64,000 nt of DNA, taken from positions 89,778,592 to 89,842,591 of the forward strand of contig NC_092347.1 in the NCBI RefSeq assembly GCF_963676685.1. The letters are read 5' to 3'. Source of the stretch: Mytilus edulis (taxonomy: Eukaryota; Mollusca; Bivalvia; Mytilida; Mytilidae). Numbering within the stretch: the first letter of the stretch is position 1; each line of letters opens with the position of its first letter. Below the pieces are notes generated by a model. That model saw only the letters and a program-made list of their open reading frames with translations, searched no databases and was not told the origin of the DNA. Position numbers and translations under genes: made by a program. Of the stretch, positions 35,201-43,166 are shown piece after piece.

Positions 35201-36521
35201 TACGAACTTCTCTTCAATGTGTGGTTGTAAAACAAAGGACAAATGGTACCAAACCGAAACTACAAGACTGTATAATCGGCCCACGAGATAAATGGCAACA
35301 CCAGAAGGTATACACATAATATAAAGTACCGGAATTTCCTACCTTGAGAATGTTTTATGTACGTAATAATTTTGGTCAAAGCGATTTAACGTCCATCTAA
35401 ATGTGAAACATGGAAACATGATTACGGAAAAAAATACATTTGACTGTTGATTGTCATCTGTTTAAATGACATCCACTACAATAAACTAACGTTGCAAAAT
35501 CCTCCTTTTTTTTGGTCCCCAGATGAAATTGACCAACATTTGGGCTTGTCTGTTCTGTTAAGCCCCTTTTTATAAATTGTTGCTTTTGCACATCTTATAT
35601 ATAGATATACCATGCAATTGAACTTTTGGTGTCAAACAGTAAGGTATATCCCACATCACGGATCGTGCCTGCAGACGTTCGTATCGTTTGTATAAAAAAA
35701 ATACAAATAATTCGTTTGTTTCTTGTTAATGAAAATGTTACTTATACATAACAAATTATACATAACGGATATCTGTAATTTCTTGTTAACGGTATTGTTA
35801 TTTTTAAAAGAGGGGCGAAAGATACCAAAAGGACATTCGAACTCTTATTTCGAAAGTAAACTGACTACGCCATGGCTAAAAAGGAAAAAACAAACAGGCA
35901 AATAATAGTACACAAGACACAACATAGAAAACTAAAGACTACGCAACACAAACACCACCCAAAACTTGGGTAAATCTTAGGTTCTCCGGAAGGAGTAGGA
36001 GATTTTGCTGCACATGTGCCATCCGTAGTGTTGCTCATTTTATTACTAACTCGGTAAATAGTATAATTCGGCAGGTCAAATTCGATAAAAGGGTGCGGAA
36101 TTGTAGTTACGACACAAGGAACACAGCCGATATGATCTGTGAAAAGAATAAAAGAATGGACACCCGATTCTTCGTATGTCATTCCTACAGAATATGTATC
36201 TGATTTTTCTTGTTAATGGTAATATTATGCTGAAGCCCACCTCCGGGTTTGGTATTTTCTCGCTGTGTTGAAAGGCCGTTGGTTGCATTGTGCGGTCTTC
36301 TGTTCTTTTGTTGGGTTTCTTTCACACATTCCACAATGTTGTTATCATTACAAAACTGGTAACCTTTTTTGTTAATGTTTATGTTATTATTACAGAATGG
36401 ATATATGATGCATGTTAAAAGTGGTTTATGTATGAACTATGATGGATTTAATCTCTTTATGGACAAATGTGATACCTCATCTCGTCATCAAAAATGGAGT
36501 TTTCAACATTACAATATTTAA
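10782..36521 (+). CDS. Polypeptide N-acetylgalactosaminyltransferase, complete ten-exon gene
   Basis: Exons: 10782-11206, 12083-12249, 15894-16071, 17181-17381, 18966-19083, 21126-21314, 23516-23650, 32673-32777, 35173-35307, 36396-36521. All junctions are GT-AG and in phase, giving 1,779 nt and 592 residues, the usual GALNT length. The enzyme family transfers GalNAc from UDP-GalNAc to Ser/Thr, starting mucin-type O-glycans in the Golgi. Visible parts: a type II signal anchor (about residues 8-28), a stem, the catalytic domain with DSH (248-250), WGGEN (353-357) and the third metal-ligand candidate His381 in SRIGHIAR, and a ricin-like lectin domain (472-592) with CLDN at 480-483 and a final QKW. 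The usual FHNEAWS-type motif reads FYDEWPS. The second and third lectin repeats lack a canonical CLD (CVVV, CMNY). I cannot assign the isoform. Intron 7 holds the foldback train. Confidence 0.93.
11345..11400 (+). repeat. Dispersed repeat R4 fragment in GALNT intron 1
   Basis: Short copy of the phrase AGGCAACAGTAGTATACCGC, followed by GTTCAAAAGTCATAAAT. Longer copies occur at 12.46, 18.4, 33.2 and 42.5 kb. Confidence 0.55.
12083..12249 (+). CDS. GALNT exon 2 (start of GT-A fold)
   Basis: Acceptor TTTCCAG|A. It encodes the [16 protein letters not shown] strand and [17 protein letters not shown], followed by EIILVDDYS, the first nucleotide-sugar binding segment of GALNTs. Donor G|GTAGGT, phase 1. 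A second possible donor four bases on would break the frame to exon 3. Confidence 0.92.
12460..12780 (+). repeat. Dispersed repeat R4 in GALNT intron 2
   Basis: Contains AGGCAACAGTAGTATACCAC, then CATAAATCCATTGACAAAA and a block with CACAACACTACAATGTAACA. The last block appears twice, at about 12.58 and 12.74 kb. Confidence 0.55.
13175..13400 (-). repeat. Dispersed repeat R1 (retroelement tail) in GALNT intron 2
   Basis: Same 3' tail as the element at 7.8 kb, including AGAGGGACAGTCAAACTCAT and the block CACGAACCCCAC..AAAACTAGGG on the plus strand. Confidence 0.6.
14502..14979 (-). pseudogene. Frameshifted protein-like frames antisense in GALNT intron 2
   Basis: Two minus-strand frames overlap by about 40 bp in different phases (14979-14731 and 14768-14502). 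If one indel is assumed they read as one protein-like stretch of about 140 residues, including [38 protein letters not shown] and [19 protein letters not shown] do not recognise the family. It may be a decayed retrocopy, or chance. Confidence 0.25.
15060..15500 (-). repeat. Dispersed repeat R3, two copies in GALNT intron 2
   Basis: One copy at about 15.06-15.31 kb has GCGTCACTGATGAGTCTTTT and GTAGACGAAACGTGCGTCTG. A more degraded copy at about 15.38-15.51 kb has TGATACTTTTGTAGACAAAA and CGCGCGTCTGA. Confidence 0.6.
15894..16071 (+). CDS. GALNT exon 3 (DSH metal-binding motif)
   Basis: Acceptor TTTTCAG|TT. It encodes [28 protein letters not shown] and [14 protein letters not shown]. The Asp-Ser-His is the D-x-H metal-binding motif of the family. 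Donor TG|GTAAGT, phase 2. The reading frame is too short to be found without splicing. Confidence 0.92.
16165..16310 (-). repeat. Dispersed repeat R1 in GALNT intron 3
   Basis: 5'-truncated retroelement tail with AAGATACCAAAGGGACAGTC and AATGCCATGGCTAAAAATGA on the plus strand. It matches the ends of copies at 13.2 and 35.8 kb. Confidence 0.6.
17181..17381 (+). CDS. GALNT exon 4
   Basis: Acceptor TTTTTTAG|G. The first base completes the Trp of exon 3, followed by [26 protein letters not shown] and [12 protein letters not shown]. These match the family's segment between the DSH motif and the acceptor-binding loop. Donor CC|GTATGT, phase 2. Confidence 0.92.
17505..18300. repeat. Cluster of dispersed repeats (R2, R5, R2 tail) in GALNT intron 4
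   Basis: About 17.505-17.60 kb has GAAATGGGGAATGTGTCAAA, an R2 relative. About 17.76-18.06 kb is R5, with GTTTAACCCCGC and AGTCAGGAGCCT. About 18.17-18.30 kb is an inverted R2 tail ending CTCATTGGCAATCTTACCAC. Confidence 0.5.
18420..18620 (+). repeat. Dispersed repeat R4 in GALNT intron 4
   Basis: Contains ATAAATCGATTGAACT, AACTCAACACACACAGAAAC and GGTGGGTTGAACCTGGTTTT, as in the copies at 12.5, 33.2 and 5.6 kb. Confidence 0.55.
18966..19083 (+). CDS. GALNT exon 5 (WGGEN motif)
   Basis: Acceptor TATTCAG|T. It encodes [18 protein letters not shown] and [17 protein letters not shown], the Gal/GalNAc-transferase motif with the catalytic-region Glu-Asn. Donor CGG|GTAATA, phase 0. Confidence 0.92.
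19250..20780 (+). repeat. 65-bp minisatellite in GALNT intron 5
   Basis: Tandem unit of about 65 bp containing TGCATGCTAAATACTTAAAC and GGCGCTATATGACCTAAACA. The phrase TGCATGCT recurs at 19881, 19945, 20010, 20076, 20141, 20206, 20271, 20336 and 20401. Units are nearly identical in the middle and decay toward both ends. Two to three units sit before an R2 insertion at 19.39-19.81 kb. Confidence 0.9.
19390..19815 (+). repeat. Long R2 copy inserted inside the 65-bp minisatellite
   Basis: Runs from GATGTGGTATGATTGCCAAT to about GGCTTAACTCATCGGATGGA and interrupts the array. A closely similar copy of the same length lies at about 50.14-50.56 kb. Confidence 0.7.
21126..21314 (+). CDS. GALNT exon 6 (CGG and GHIAR motifs)
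   Basis: Acceptor TATACAG|GTG. It encodes [21 protein letters not shown], with His381 in the position of the third metal ligand, and later [14 protein letters not shown], which matches the conserved EVWMDE region. Donor GAG|GTATGT, phase 0. Confidence 0.92.
21327..21775 (+). repeat. 250-bp tandem duplication in GALNT intron 6
   Basis: GTAGGTTACTCGTCAATCGACA at 21346 recurs, diverged, at 21596. CTGTATAGCGAGTAATGGAT at about 21459 recurs at about 21709. The offset is 250 bp both times. The first copy starts a few bases after the donor of exon 6. Confidence 0.75.
21840..22030 (-). repeat. Dispersed repeat R2 in GALNT intron 6
   Basis: Contains CCCGTTTGAATGGTTTTACA, TTTGACCTATAATGGTTTAC and GTTGGAGAGTTATCTCATTG. 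These are the reverse complement of the R2 phrases near 0.5 kb. Confidence 0.6.
22515..22885 (+). repeat. 33-bp minisatellite in GALNT intron 6
   Basis: About ten copies of a 33-bp unit containing TCTTGGTTCTGGGACTACAT and GAATAATATAG. One unit, near 22.79 kb, is shortened. Confidence 0.9.
23516..23650 (+). CDS. GALNT exon 7 (end of catalytic domain)
   Basis: Acceptor TTTTTCAG|AAC. It encodes [20 protein letters not shown] and [11 protein letters not shown], the conserved GD(I/L)..R...R..L.CK.F.W.L segment. Donor TCT|GTGAGT, phase 0. The following intron is 9,022 bp and contains the foldback train. Confidence 0.92.
23951..25305 (+). mobile_element. Foldback-like element E1
   Basis: 1,355 bp. 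The left arm is a plus-oriented 21-22 bp array (about 23985-24527), the central loop is about 24528-24880, and the right arm is the same array inverted (about 24884-25265). The loop is a shortened, inverted version of part of the loop of E3 (about 27244-27590). Confidence 0.8.
25311..25822 (+). mobile_element. Foldback-like element E2 (array only, one orientation)
   Basis: Has both terminal inverted repeats, but the interior is a single array in the TTGAGGGAACGAC orientation with no loop. It looks like a deletion product that lost one arm and the loop. Confidence 0.75.
25838..28105 (+). mobile_element. Foldback-like element E3 with 1.2-kb loop
   Basis: Plus-oriented array to about 26355, loop about 26356-27600, inverted array about 27600-28070, then the terminal repeat. 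The loop carries several AAATCCCGA-type phrases (about 26523-26660) and no recognisable protein. Confidence 0.8.
28115..29469 (-). mobile_element. Foldback-like element E4 (inverted copy of E1)
   Basis: Exactly the same length as E1 (1,355 bp) and its reverse complement as far as I can follow. Open frames of identical translation lie on opposite strands at corresponding positions in E1 and E4. Confidence 0.8.
29476..30009 (-). mobile_element. Foldback-like element E5 (inverted copy of E2)
   Basis: 534 bp against 512 bp in E2, a difference of one 22-bp unit. Otherwise it is the reverse complement of E2, including the rare CCCTAAAGATGC and CCCTCGAGATAG variant units. Confidence 0.78.
30015..32239 (+). 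mobile_element. Foldback-like element E6 (direct copy of E3)
   Basis: Same orientation and loop as E3, displaced by 4,177 bp, and 43 bp shorter, consistent with loss of two array units. A 129-codon minus-strand frame in its loop (31348-30959) shows no family resemblance and is not intact in E3. I do not call it a gene. Confidence 0.8.
32240..32672. other. Rest of GALNT intron 7 after the foldback train
   Basis: Part of the stretch (about 32.40-32.56 kb, with ATCTAGAAATTGACAATCGA and GCGCCTGCATATGCAGTGTA) resembles the C-terminal segment of the reverse-transcriptase element near 8.3-8.45 kb in degraded form. Nothing else is recognised. Confidence 0.4.
32673..32777 (+). CDS. GALNT exon 8 (first lectin repeat)
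   Basis: Acceptor ATTTCAG|ATA. It encodes [17 protein letters not shown], the start of the ricin-type beta-trefoil with the CLD motif of the alpha repeat. Donor CAG|GTAAAG, phase 0. It lies 433 bp after the end of the last foldback element. Confidence 0.9.
33205..33445 (+). repeat. Dispersed repeat R4 in GALNT intron 8
   Basis: Contains AGTAGTAAACCGCTGTTTGA, ACACAACACTAAAATGTAAC and TGATGGATTGAACCTGGTAT, matching the copies at 12.5 and 18.5 kb. Confidence 0.6.
33545..33965 (+). repeat. Dispersed repeat R3, one full and one partial copy
   Basis: The full copy at about 33.55-33.80 kb has CGCCAGACGCGCGTTTCGTC and AGCTAAGGTAATCTATTCCT. The partial copy at about 33.885-33.965 kb has ACGCCAAACGCGCGTTTCGT. 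Confidence 0.65.
33967..34620 (+). repeat. 79-bp minisatellite in GALNT intron 8
   Basis: About eight units containing TGCATCCTACCTCTAGACAA, ACAAGCTTAATACTCATCCC and CACTGGAAACGGGAAACAAG. Unit starts lie near 33968, 34050, 34129, 34209, 34288, 34364, 34440 and 34518. Short open frames here are a by-product of the repeat. Confidence 0.85.
34620..34960 (-). repeat. Dispersed repeat R3 (inverted) in GALNT intron 8
   Basis: Contains GAGTCTTTCGTAGACGAAAC and GCGCGTCTGGCGTAAACGCA, preceded by the GAGGGTATCACCAGCCAAGT phrase also found in the 350-bp tandem repeat near 56 and 60 kb. Confidence 0.65.
35173..35307 (+). CDS. GALNT exon 9 (middle of lectin domain)
   Basis: Acceptor CTTCAAAG|GGA. It encodes [20 protein letters not shown] and then [20 protein letters not shown]. 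The spacing matches the alpha-to-beta lectin repeats, but the usual CLD of the beta repeat reads CVVV. Donor AAG|GTATAC, phase 0. Confidence 0.85.
35805..36345 (-). repeat. Dispersed repeat R1 plus adjoining R7 in GALNT intron 9
   Basis: About 35.805-36.185 kb is a long tail copy of the reverse-transcriptase element. Its open minus-strand frame reads [20 protein letters not shown] and [12 protein letters not shown], the same phrases as the tail near 8.0-8.1 kb. About 36.225-36.345 kb carries the phrase GCCCACCTCCGGGT..TTTTCTCGCTG, which recurs at 42.39 kb. Confidence 0.6.
36396..36521 (+). CDS. GALNT exon 10 (last lectin repeat and stop)
   Basis: Acceptor TTATTACAG|AAT. It encodes [20 protein letters not shown] and [17 protein letters not shown], then TAA. 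HQKWSF is the QxW motif of the gamma repeat, and the CLD position reads CMN. Confidence 0.88.
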   Translation, partial: NGYMMHVKSGLCMNYDGFNLFMDKCDTSSRHQKWSFQHYNI

Positions 36522-36633
36522 TTGTCTTGTGTATGATACTATTACCTTATATGTATGTTTTTCAAATAATCTCATATCTCAATATTTCCATGATCTTAGC
36601 AAACTGAAACATATTATAAAGAAGTTTTTACAC

Positions 36634-36639
36634 AATAAA
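36634..36639 (+). promoter_or_regulatory. Candidate poly(A) signal of the GALNT gene
   Basis: AATAAA lies 113 bp after the GALNT stop codon. Such hexamers are frequent in AT-rich DNA, so support is positional only. Confidence 0.45.
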
Positions 36640-37099
36640 GTCGCAGTTTATTCTTATAATTGTTTTGTTTTATAATTGCTATGTTATTCTGACTAGCTGT
36701 CTGACCAAATAAGTAAATTTAAGTTAAACAGAAAAAAAGGTGGAACTTTATATGTGTATGTCTACGGGTTGCGCTCTTATAAGCATATTTCTACGCCCTC
36801 TCACACACACATCTCATATTACTCATATAAAAAAGATGTTACCTGACTTAATAGTTCATTAGCAGTTCCTGTTATATATCTATTACGTTTGTGGCACCGT
36901 ATTTTCTAATTATTAAACAAAATATCATACTTGAGCGTCAGAATAAAATAATAATTGTTAAAAATATATTTTACCTATAAAGATCACTTCTAAAGGTTCC
37001 AAAGTGACAAGATCACATTTATTATGGAAATAGCACCCTAAAGCAGTAAATGTTTTTTGTCCTGGTTGATAAGCCTGCTAACAATATGATTATTATTTG

Positions 37100-38475
37100 A
37101 TGTAAATTTTACATTGAGGTTCTACCAAAGGAAATCACGAATTCACCAACATTCCAACTGACCTCATTTTTGGAAATTGACAAACATAAAATATTAGCTA
37201 CCTCTTTACAAGCAGAAAATACAATGGGAGTTACAACTATGTACTGTCTTCCGATGCTGCACAAAACTCCTTACAAATATAGATTTATTTCGTCTTCAAG
37301 ACATTGTTCTACTACTAAACTATATATTTTACTTACTAGTACGCTTGGTACAACCAAAAACCTTATATTAAATTGTTCAAATAAGGCCTTTGAATATAGT
37401 GGAATTACTTACTTTTGGAGTGTCAAACATTCGTTGGAAGTACTTGGTAAGTTGCCTGTACCAAATCAAGAATATGACAGTTGTTGTCCATTCGTTTGAT
37501 GTGTTTTAGCATTTGATTTTGATATTTGATTAGGGACTTTCCGTTTTGAATTTTCCCCGGAGTTCAGTATTTTTGTAATTTTACTTTTTGTATGCTTATA
37601 TTGGTGATTTCGAATCTGTTCAAAGTTTTGATTTTTCTACTTTATATACCACTTTGCCTCATAATCTTATTTAGAATACAATCACATACCTGATTGAATG
37701 GGCATTTACAAAGTCGTAATGCACATGTATATGTTCAAACTCTTAAGTCCTTTTTAAGTAACAACAAACTTAGTAACAACAAGCAAAAGAACTATTTTAG
37801 CTGGACCTGCTTTGATACTATAACTGCTCCTTAATTTTTACTAGATGATATTTTTGTTCGATATGGAGATTCCATATAACGTCAAGTTATCGGAATTTCC
37901 ATGGGAATTAACTGTGCACCACTTATTGCGGACCTGTTTCTGTAGTGTTATGAGTTACAATTGATGAATATAATCAGCATAGACCAATCGAAGCAACATC
38001 TGATTCAAAAATTTAGTAACACTTTTAGATATTTAGATGATAATTATATTGGCTTTCAATAATGACGACTTCATTATGTACGCTATAGAGATTTATCCTG
38101 TTGAACTGACTTTAAATAAAGTTAATACAACAATGAACACTTCTCTTTCCTGGATCTTGATATCTATATCCTTAACGGGAAGCTTAATACAACAAGAGAT
38201 GATAAAATAGATGATTTTTCATTTTCTATTGGTAATTTTTAGATAGTGACGTTTCCTTGGCACCATCTTACGGTGTATATATCTCAACTTGTTCGATTTG
38301 TTCGTGTATGTAACAACGTTTTTCATTTCAACGAAAGAAATATCTGTATTACTAAAAATGTATTTAACCAGGGTTTTCGATATCACAAACTATTCAAAAC
38401 ATTTACTAAATGTTATCATCGGTACAAGGACATCATTCGTAAATATATGAATCAACATGCAGACATCTTATAGGG
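37100..38475 (+). pseudogene. Second decayed reverse-transcriptase element
   Basis: Plus-strand frames give TTMYCLPMLHKTPYKYRFIS, then FWSVKHSLEVLGKL. An inserted repeat with GGGACTTTCCGTTTTGAATT follows, also seen near 14.23 kb. Beyond it are FSTLYTTLPH (about 37.63 kb), GISMGINCAPLIADLFL (about 37.9 kb), FRYLDDNYIGF (about 38.03 kb) and PSYGVYISQLVRFVRVCNNV (about 38.27 kb). Stops and frameshifts break it many times. It is related to, but clearly diverged from, the element at 7.8-9.36 kb. Confidence 0.7.
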
Positions 38476-40332
38476 AAAACGGTACTATTTATTCTGCCAT
38501 AGGCGACAATATTAACATTTTCTAAATTAACCACTTTTTAAGATAAAAACCTGGATAAAACAGTTATATGTTGTGTTAGTACTTTATTATTGTGTTTTAA
38601 AAATTAAAGCCAAATAGTATCATGACCAACTTCCAACGGAGCTTGTTTATGTTATCCATGCCCACCGTCATTTTGCACCAAATTTATGAAATTTTGCAAG
38701 TCTTTTCGAATAATTTTCTAGAAAATATTTCAATAGGTTTCAAAATTTACATTGTAAATATACACACTGCAATTATTCATAGATAAATACAAGATATATT
38801 GTACCCTTACATCCAATCACAGCGCTCCTAATTTGACTTCCTTCACCTGCCTTGGGTACACAAAAGGCCAACCTAATGCTAGGAAAATTAAATACTACCG
38901 TTTTCCCTATACGTTCAGGTACAAAAAATGTATTTCACATCCAATATTTTATGGTAATATTCTTATAAAGCACAAATATAGCTAACCAAACCTTTAATAG
39001 ACTTATTTGGAAAGGATTTAGTTGACAATTAGGATTGTTTATTTTGGTATTAATATCAATTTGATTCAATTATAGGGTCTTTGCATCGGAAATAAACACA
39101 TATATTCTAAAACCAGTTGTTGGCATGATATGGGTTATGTTCTTCTAATATATTTTATCATGTATGATACTAAACCCTTAACGGGAGGGATTGTACTTGA
39201 TTTTCAAATGATGAAGACATAATCTTTAAATCTGTGTAATTGAAGTCTGGAGCTGGGTCAGTAACTGCTAGTAGACCTTTGTAAATTTATGTATCATTGT
39301 CATCTTGCTTACTAGTTTCTTTTGTCACCTTTTACATCGGACTTGGACTTCTTTCAAACTGAGTTTTCTGTACGTTTTGCTATGTTTTTCTTTATTCTTC
39401 ATTGGCTATAATCGCATGCATGTACACATATAAACGGAAAGTAGTCATATAGAGTACAGCACATGCCACAATAATCATTCTGATTAGATACGTTATCCTG
39501 TGTGTCAAACACATTGACATTAAATGTATTGTTCATGTAAAAAATGTTTATGCCTTCAAAGATTTCAAGGCTATCTCAGCAGACATAAATTGTTCGTATT
39601 TACAAATTTATAAATAAACAGCGTCGATCAACATAGCATTATCAACAATTTGAATGCATGTTATGTGCATTTAAGAAATGGTAACAGATTTGATTATAAT
39701 TTGAAAAATCTTATCATGCAGATAAAATGTATTCAGTTGAAGAAGTCGTAAAAAGGAATTGCGTTATATGTTATAGATATTAAGCCTTTTTGTTGGAGAA
39801 GTCATAAAAAAGTTTTTGTTATGAATGAATGAACTGTTAAATACAATGTATGTTGTCCTTTTCAGTTAAAGAAGTCGTAAATAGGAAATATTTGTAATGA
39901 ATAAATTTTTATAATTGTTCAAACCTAGTATAACAATTTATTTATAACAAAAAACGTCTTATATTACTAGAAAGCTCCATGATATGATCTTTAGATTATA
40001 AATATGTTACCATATATAAAATCCCATAGCCATGCCGTACCTTGACCTATAATGGTTTACTTTTATAAATTGTTACTTTGATGGAGAGTTGGCACTCGTA
40101 CCACATCTTCCTATAACTATTGAAACTGTTTGAAATCATTACTTTTTAGCAAAACATCTTCACAAATGATCCATATCTAAGTACCGATTATCATAAACAT
40201 GCTATGAGTATATTCATTTCGACATCCTACCTTTGAACACGTTCAACATAATCTACAATTACAAATTAAACGCAATAATTTCATTTCAAAAACATTTTAT
40301 TTTACACTAAAAACGCAATTATTTCTAAAGTC
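38476..40332. repeat. No gene seen; R5 and R2 repeat fragments
   Basis: About 39.25-39.43 kb is an R5 copy (ATCGGACTTGGACTTCTTTC then AACTGAGTTTTCTGTACGTT). About 40.025-40.115 kb is an inverted R2 fragment (TTGACCTATAATGGTTTACT). The phrase AGAAGTCGTAAA recurs loosely three times at about 39.74-39.88 kb. The remainder is AT-rich. Confidence 0.5.
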
Positions 40333-40571
40333 ATGTGTGCTCTAATGATACGCTTATTTACTGCTTTATGGTTCATTGTGCTCTTTGTGCATATAGTATT
40401 CCTTTGCGGAGACTTAGATACTTTGAAATGCCCAGCGCTATTAAAAATTAAAATTTCTAAACTGCATCATTCTTACAACACCGTCTACCAACATTCTAGT
40501 TTTCTTCCAAAAGACAGACAAAGGCACCAAGACAAAACAGCCAATCGTCAATGGCCAGAAAGTCTTACTTG
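40333..40571 (+). other. Candidate first coding exon with signal anchor
   Basis: ATG opens 80 codons. Residues about 5-25 (MIRLFTALWFIVLFVHIVFL) form one hydrophobic span, followed by a basic polar segment ending HQDKTANRQWPESLTW. A possible donor, GTAGAT, lies at the end. The layout is that of a secreted or type II Golgi protein N-terminus. No partner exon or family was recognised, and the in-frame stop two bases into the donor means an unspliced 80-residue protein is equally possible. Confidence 0.3.
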
Positions 40572-40579
40572 GTAGATCT

Positions 40580-42040
40580 ATATACAGACAGAACACGTGG
40601 TGGAGCTTAACTTGATTTACGTGCACACAAACCATCCCTTTTATTCTTGTAAAAGGAAAACACAATAAAAATCTATAAAATCTAGATAACAAAAGGATAA
40701 CCACTACTAGTATTATATAACTTCTAACTTGCGAAAAAAAATGTAGAAAACATATCAAGTTCGCAATATTGCATACAAATGTGGAATGTTGCATATTATC
40801 TTGATTCTACGAATTTATATGAATATTATAATTAAATTCTTCAAATCATACACTTTTGTCTTAATTCAGACTATGATATTTTATTTCTTTTTACTGTTGA
40901 AATTAGTTGTTATGTTATAATATTGAATTATAAACTTTGTATTATTGTTGACCATGCGAGATTCTTTTCGGCTTATTGTGAGATATGCATTGTCATAAAA
41001 ATTCATACACTATCAAATAAAATGAGTAGATATTGGTAACAAAGTCCTCAATAATCAAATAAAGTAACATTCATTTTTAGTGGAAAATTGTTTTAACGGA
41101 AATTAAGCTCAAATTAAAAATTGTTTGACAGTCCCTCTTTGAGATTATAATGTACGATAACTCTTGACTGGTTAAATTTCCCAACGGGGAGATATATAGT
41201 CTTTTTCATAAAAGCTGAAAATGCTTTATATCGGTTCTTATCATGATTTCTCACTGAAGCATATGACATAAGTTCGAAGTTTCTAGAATAAAGTGGTGGC
41301 AATGCCAAATAAAATACTATGTGTTGTTCCAGTTACATCTGAAAAAGTGAGTTTAGGTAGGTAGGCATTTTTATTCTTTTTTAAATAATTTTTTTTTACA
41401 TTGATTCTATGGGGGCAACATACTGACTTTTACAGTGCTTAATGAAAAATGACAAAAAAATCTTGGGTAGGCTATTATTATGACTAAAACGTAGGTTTGG
41501 TAGGGGTACTGGAACCACACATATATTTTTATTTGACCTTATGTTTGTTCTGTTTTTGAGTTTGTGCATATGTGTATTTGTGTGCTTTTGTGCTTTTTAT
41601 GCACATCATACATGCATGTATTTTTATTTAAGGAATCAAGTAATGCAACTATATTAAAGCAATTTGCCTGTTTCATTTGAATTTTGACATAATTATGACA
41701 TCAAAATAATAAATGCTTTTACAAGTATCAGGGTCAATTCCTGTTGTAGGTTAAATGATGTGGACATAATTTAAAACAGTGTACCTTGACAGCAGAATGG
41801 CTACAGGTGCCTAAAACGTGTGTCTTCCTGAGGCAAATGCAAGTTATTTGCCTCACTAAACAATGTATCTTGAGAGTGAGGTGGTTAATAATGACCGTAA
41901 ATTACGATGCAAGCATTGCATGGTCGGTGTTATAATTTCTTGTATGTAACTGAATAATATTTAGAAATTATGGAAAGTTCGATACCTGTATTGGTATATA
42001 ATAATTTAAAATGTTTCAAAACAGTTTAATTGAGGTTTCG
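40580..42040. other. No recognised content
   Basis: AT-rich DNA. I see no supportable gene, RNA or repeat here. Open frames on the minus strand near 40.44-40.79 and 41.11-41.31 kb have no recognisable motifs. Confidence 0.5.
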
Positions 42041-42044
42041 AGAT

Positions 42045-42690
42045 AATATATCATTAACTGCTAGTAGTCTTTTTTTCATTTAAGTATCATTGTCGTTTTG
42101 CATATTTTCTTTTGTTACCTATTCTGACATCGGACTCGGACTTCTTATCAACTGAGTTTTACTGTGCGTATTGGCTATGTGTATCCTTATTCTACATTGG
42201 CTAGAAGTAAAAGGGGTGGAGATCTCATAAAAAATGTTTAACCCCGCCGCATTTTTGCAAGTCAGGAGCCTCTGACCTTTGTTAGTCTTGTATTTTTTTT
42301 TTAAATCGGTTCCTTTATATGTTTTGGAGTTTAGTGTGACGTTCATTTTCACTGAACTAGAACACTATTTTATTAAGGGGCCAGCTGAGGCCCACCTCCG
42401 GGTGCGGGATTTTCTCGCTGCGTTAAAGACCCATTGATGGCCTTTGTCTGTTGTCTGCTCTCTGATCGGGTCCTTGTCTCTTTAGCATATTCCCCATTTC
42501 CATTCACAATTTTAAATACGCTACCTAAATAGTAAATAAATGCAACATTAGTACACCACTGTTCGATAGTCATAAATCGATTTAGCAAAAACAAATCAGG
42601 GTCACAAACATTGATTAAGCGACAGCAAATCTGGTAACAAACCTCGATTAAGAGAAAAAAAATCTGGGTCACAACCATATAGATAGATTT
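42045..42690. repeat. R5, R7 and R4 dispersed repeats in a row
   Basis: About 42.05-42.36 kb is R5 (ACATCGGACTCGGACTTCTT, TTTAACCCCGCCGC, AGTCAGGAGCCTCTGACCTT). About 42.37-42.51 kb is R7 (GCCCACCTCCGGGTGCGGGA, then an ATTCCCCATTTCCATTC end shared inversely with R2). About 42.52-42.68 kb is R4-like. Confidence 0.55.
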
Positions 42691-42881
42691 CTTAAGTGTT
42701 CTTTATCATTAAAATAGGAACCAATGACCCCTTTTTATCATCAAATAAGACAATTTACCTCGCTTTCTTTGAATAAAAACTAAAACTAATATATTTTAAG
42801 TCGAAAATAAATGCTATAAATATAAGTGTTTCTGTTTTCAAAGCAAATCCAAATGTCCAAATCAATAAACTGTTAAGAGTC

Positions 42882-43166
42882 TTTACAGCCGATTTCATTG
42901 AGTGTGTAGCTAAAGGTAAAACATTTGGTTAGCTTGCTTGCTAGCTGAACCGTGAAGTCGTTATTAGGTTAGGTAAACTCCCCTCTTATAAGAATAGACT
43001 AGTCCGACTGATAACCAATGATCACCAATATATCTGTCTGTAGGACTAGGCTACTTCGAAAGGAGGGTAGTATACCTTACCTAATAATGACTTCACGATT
43101 CATCTAGCAAGCAGGCTAACCAAAGATGTTATCTTAAGCTACACACTCAGTGAAATCGGCTGTAAA
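42882..43166. mobile_element. Near-complete hairpin, probable MITE
   Basis: Terminal inverted repeats begin TTTACAGCCGATTTCA at 42882 and end TGAAATCGGCTGTAAA at 43166. Pairing continues inward through TGAGTGTGTAGCT, GGTTAGC..GCTTGCTAG and ATTAGGTTAGGTA, and even the central part (GACTAGTCC versus GGACTAGGC) pairs. Non-coding. Target-site duplication not determined. Confidence 0.7.

Noticed and set aside
35865..36182. 105-codon minus-strand frame as a host gene
   Set aside because: It is the tail of the dispersed reverse-transcriptase element (R1), as shown by its match to the 8.0-8.1 kb tail.
37170..37499. 109-codon frame as a stand-alone gene
   Set aside because: It continues, with breaks, into other reverse-transcriptase motifs downstream, so it is part of a decayed element.
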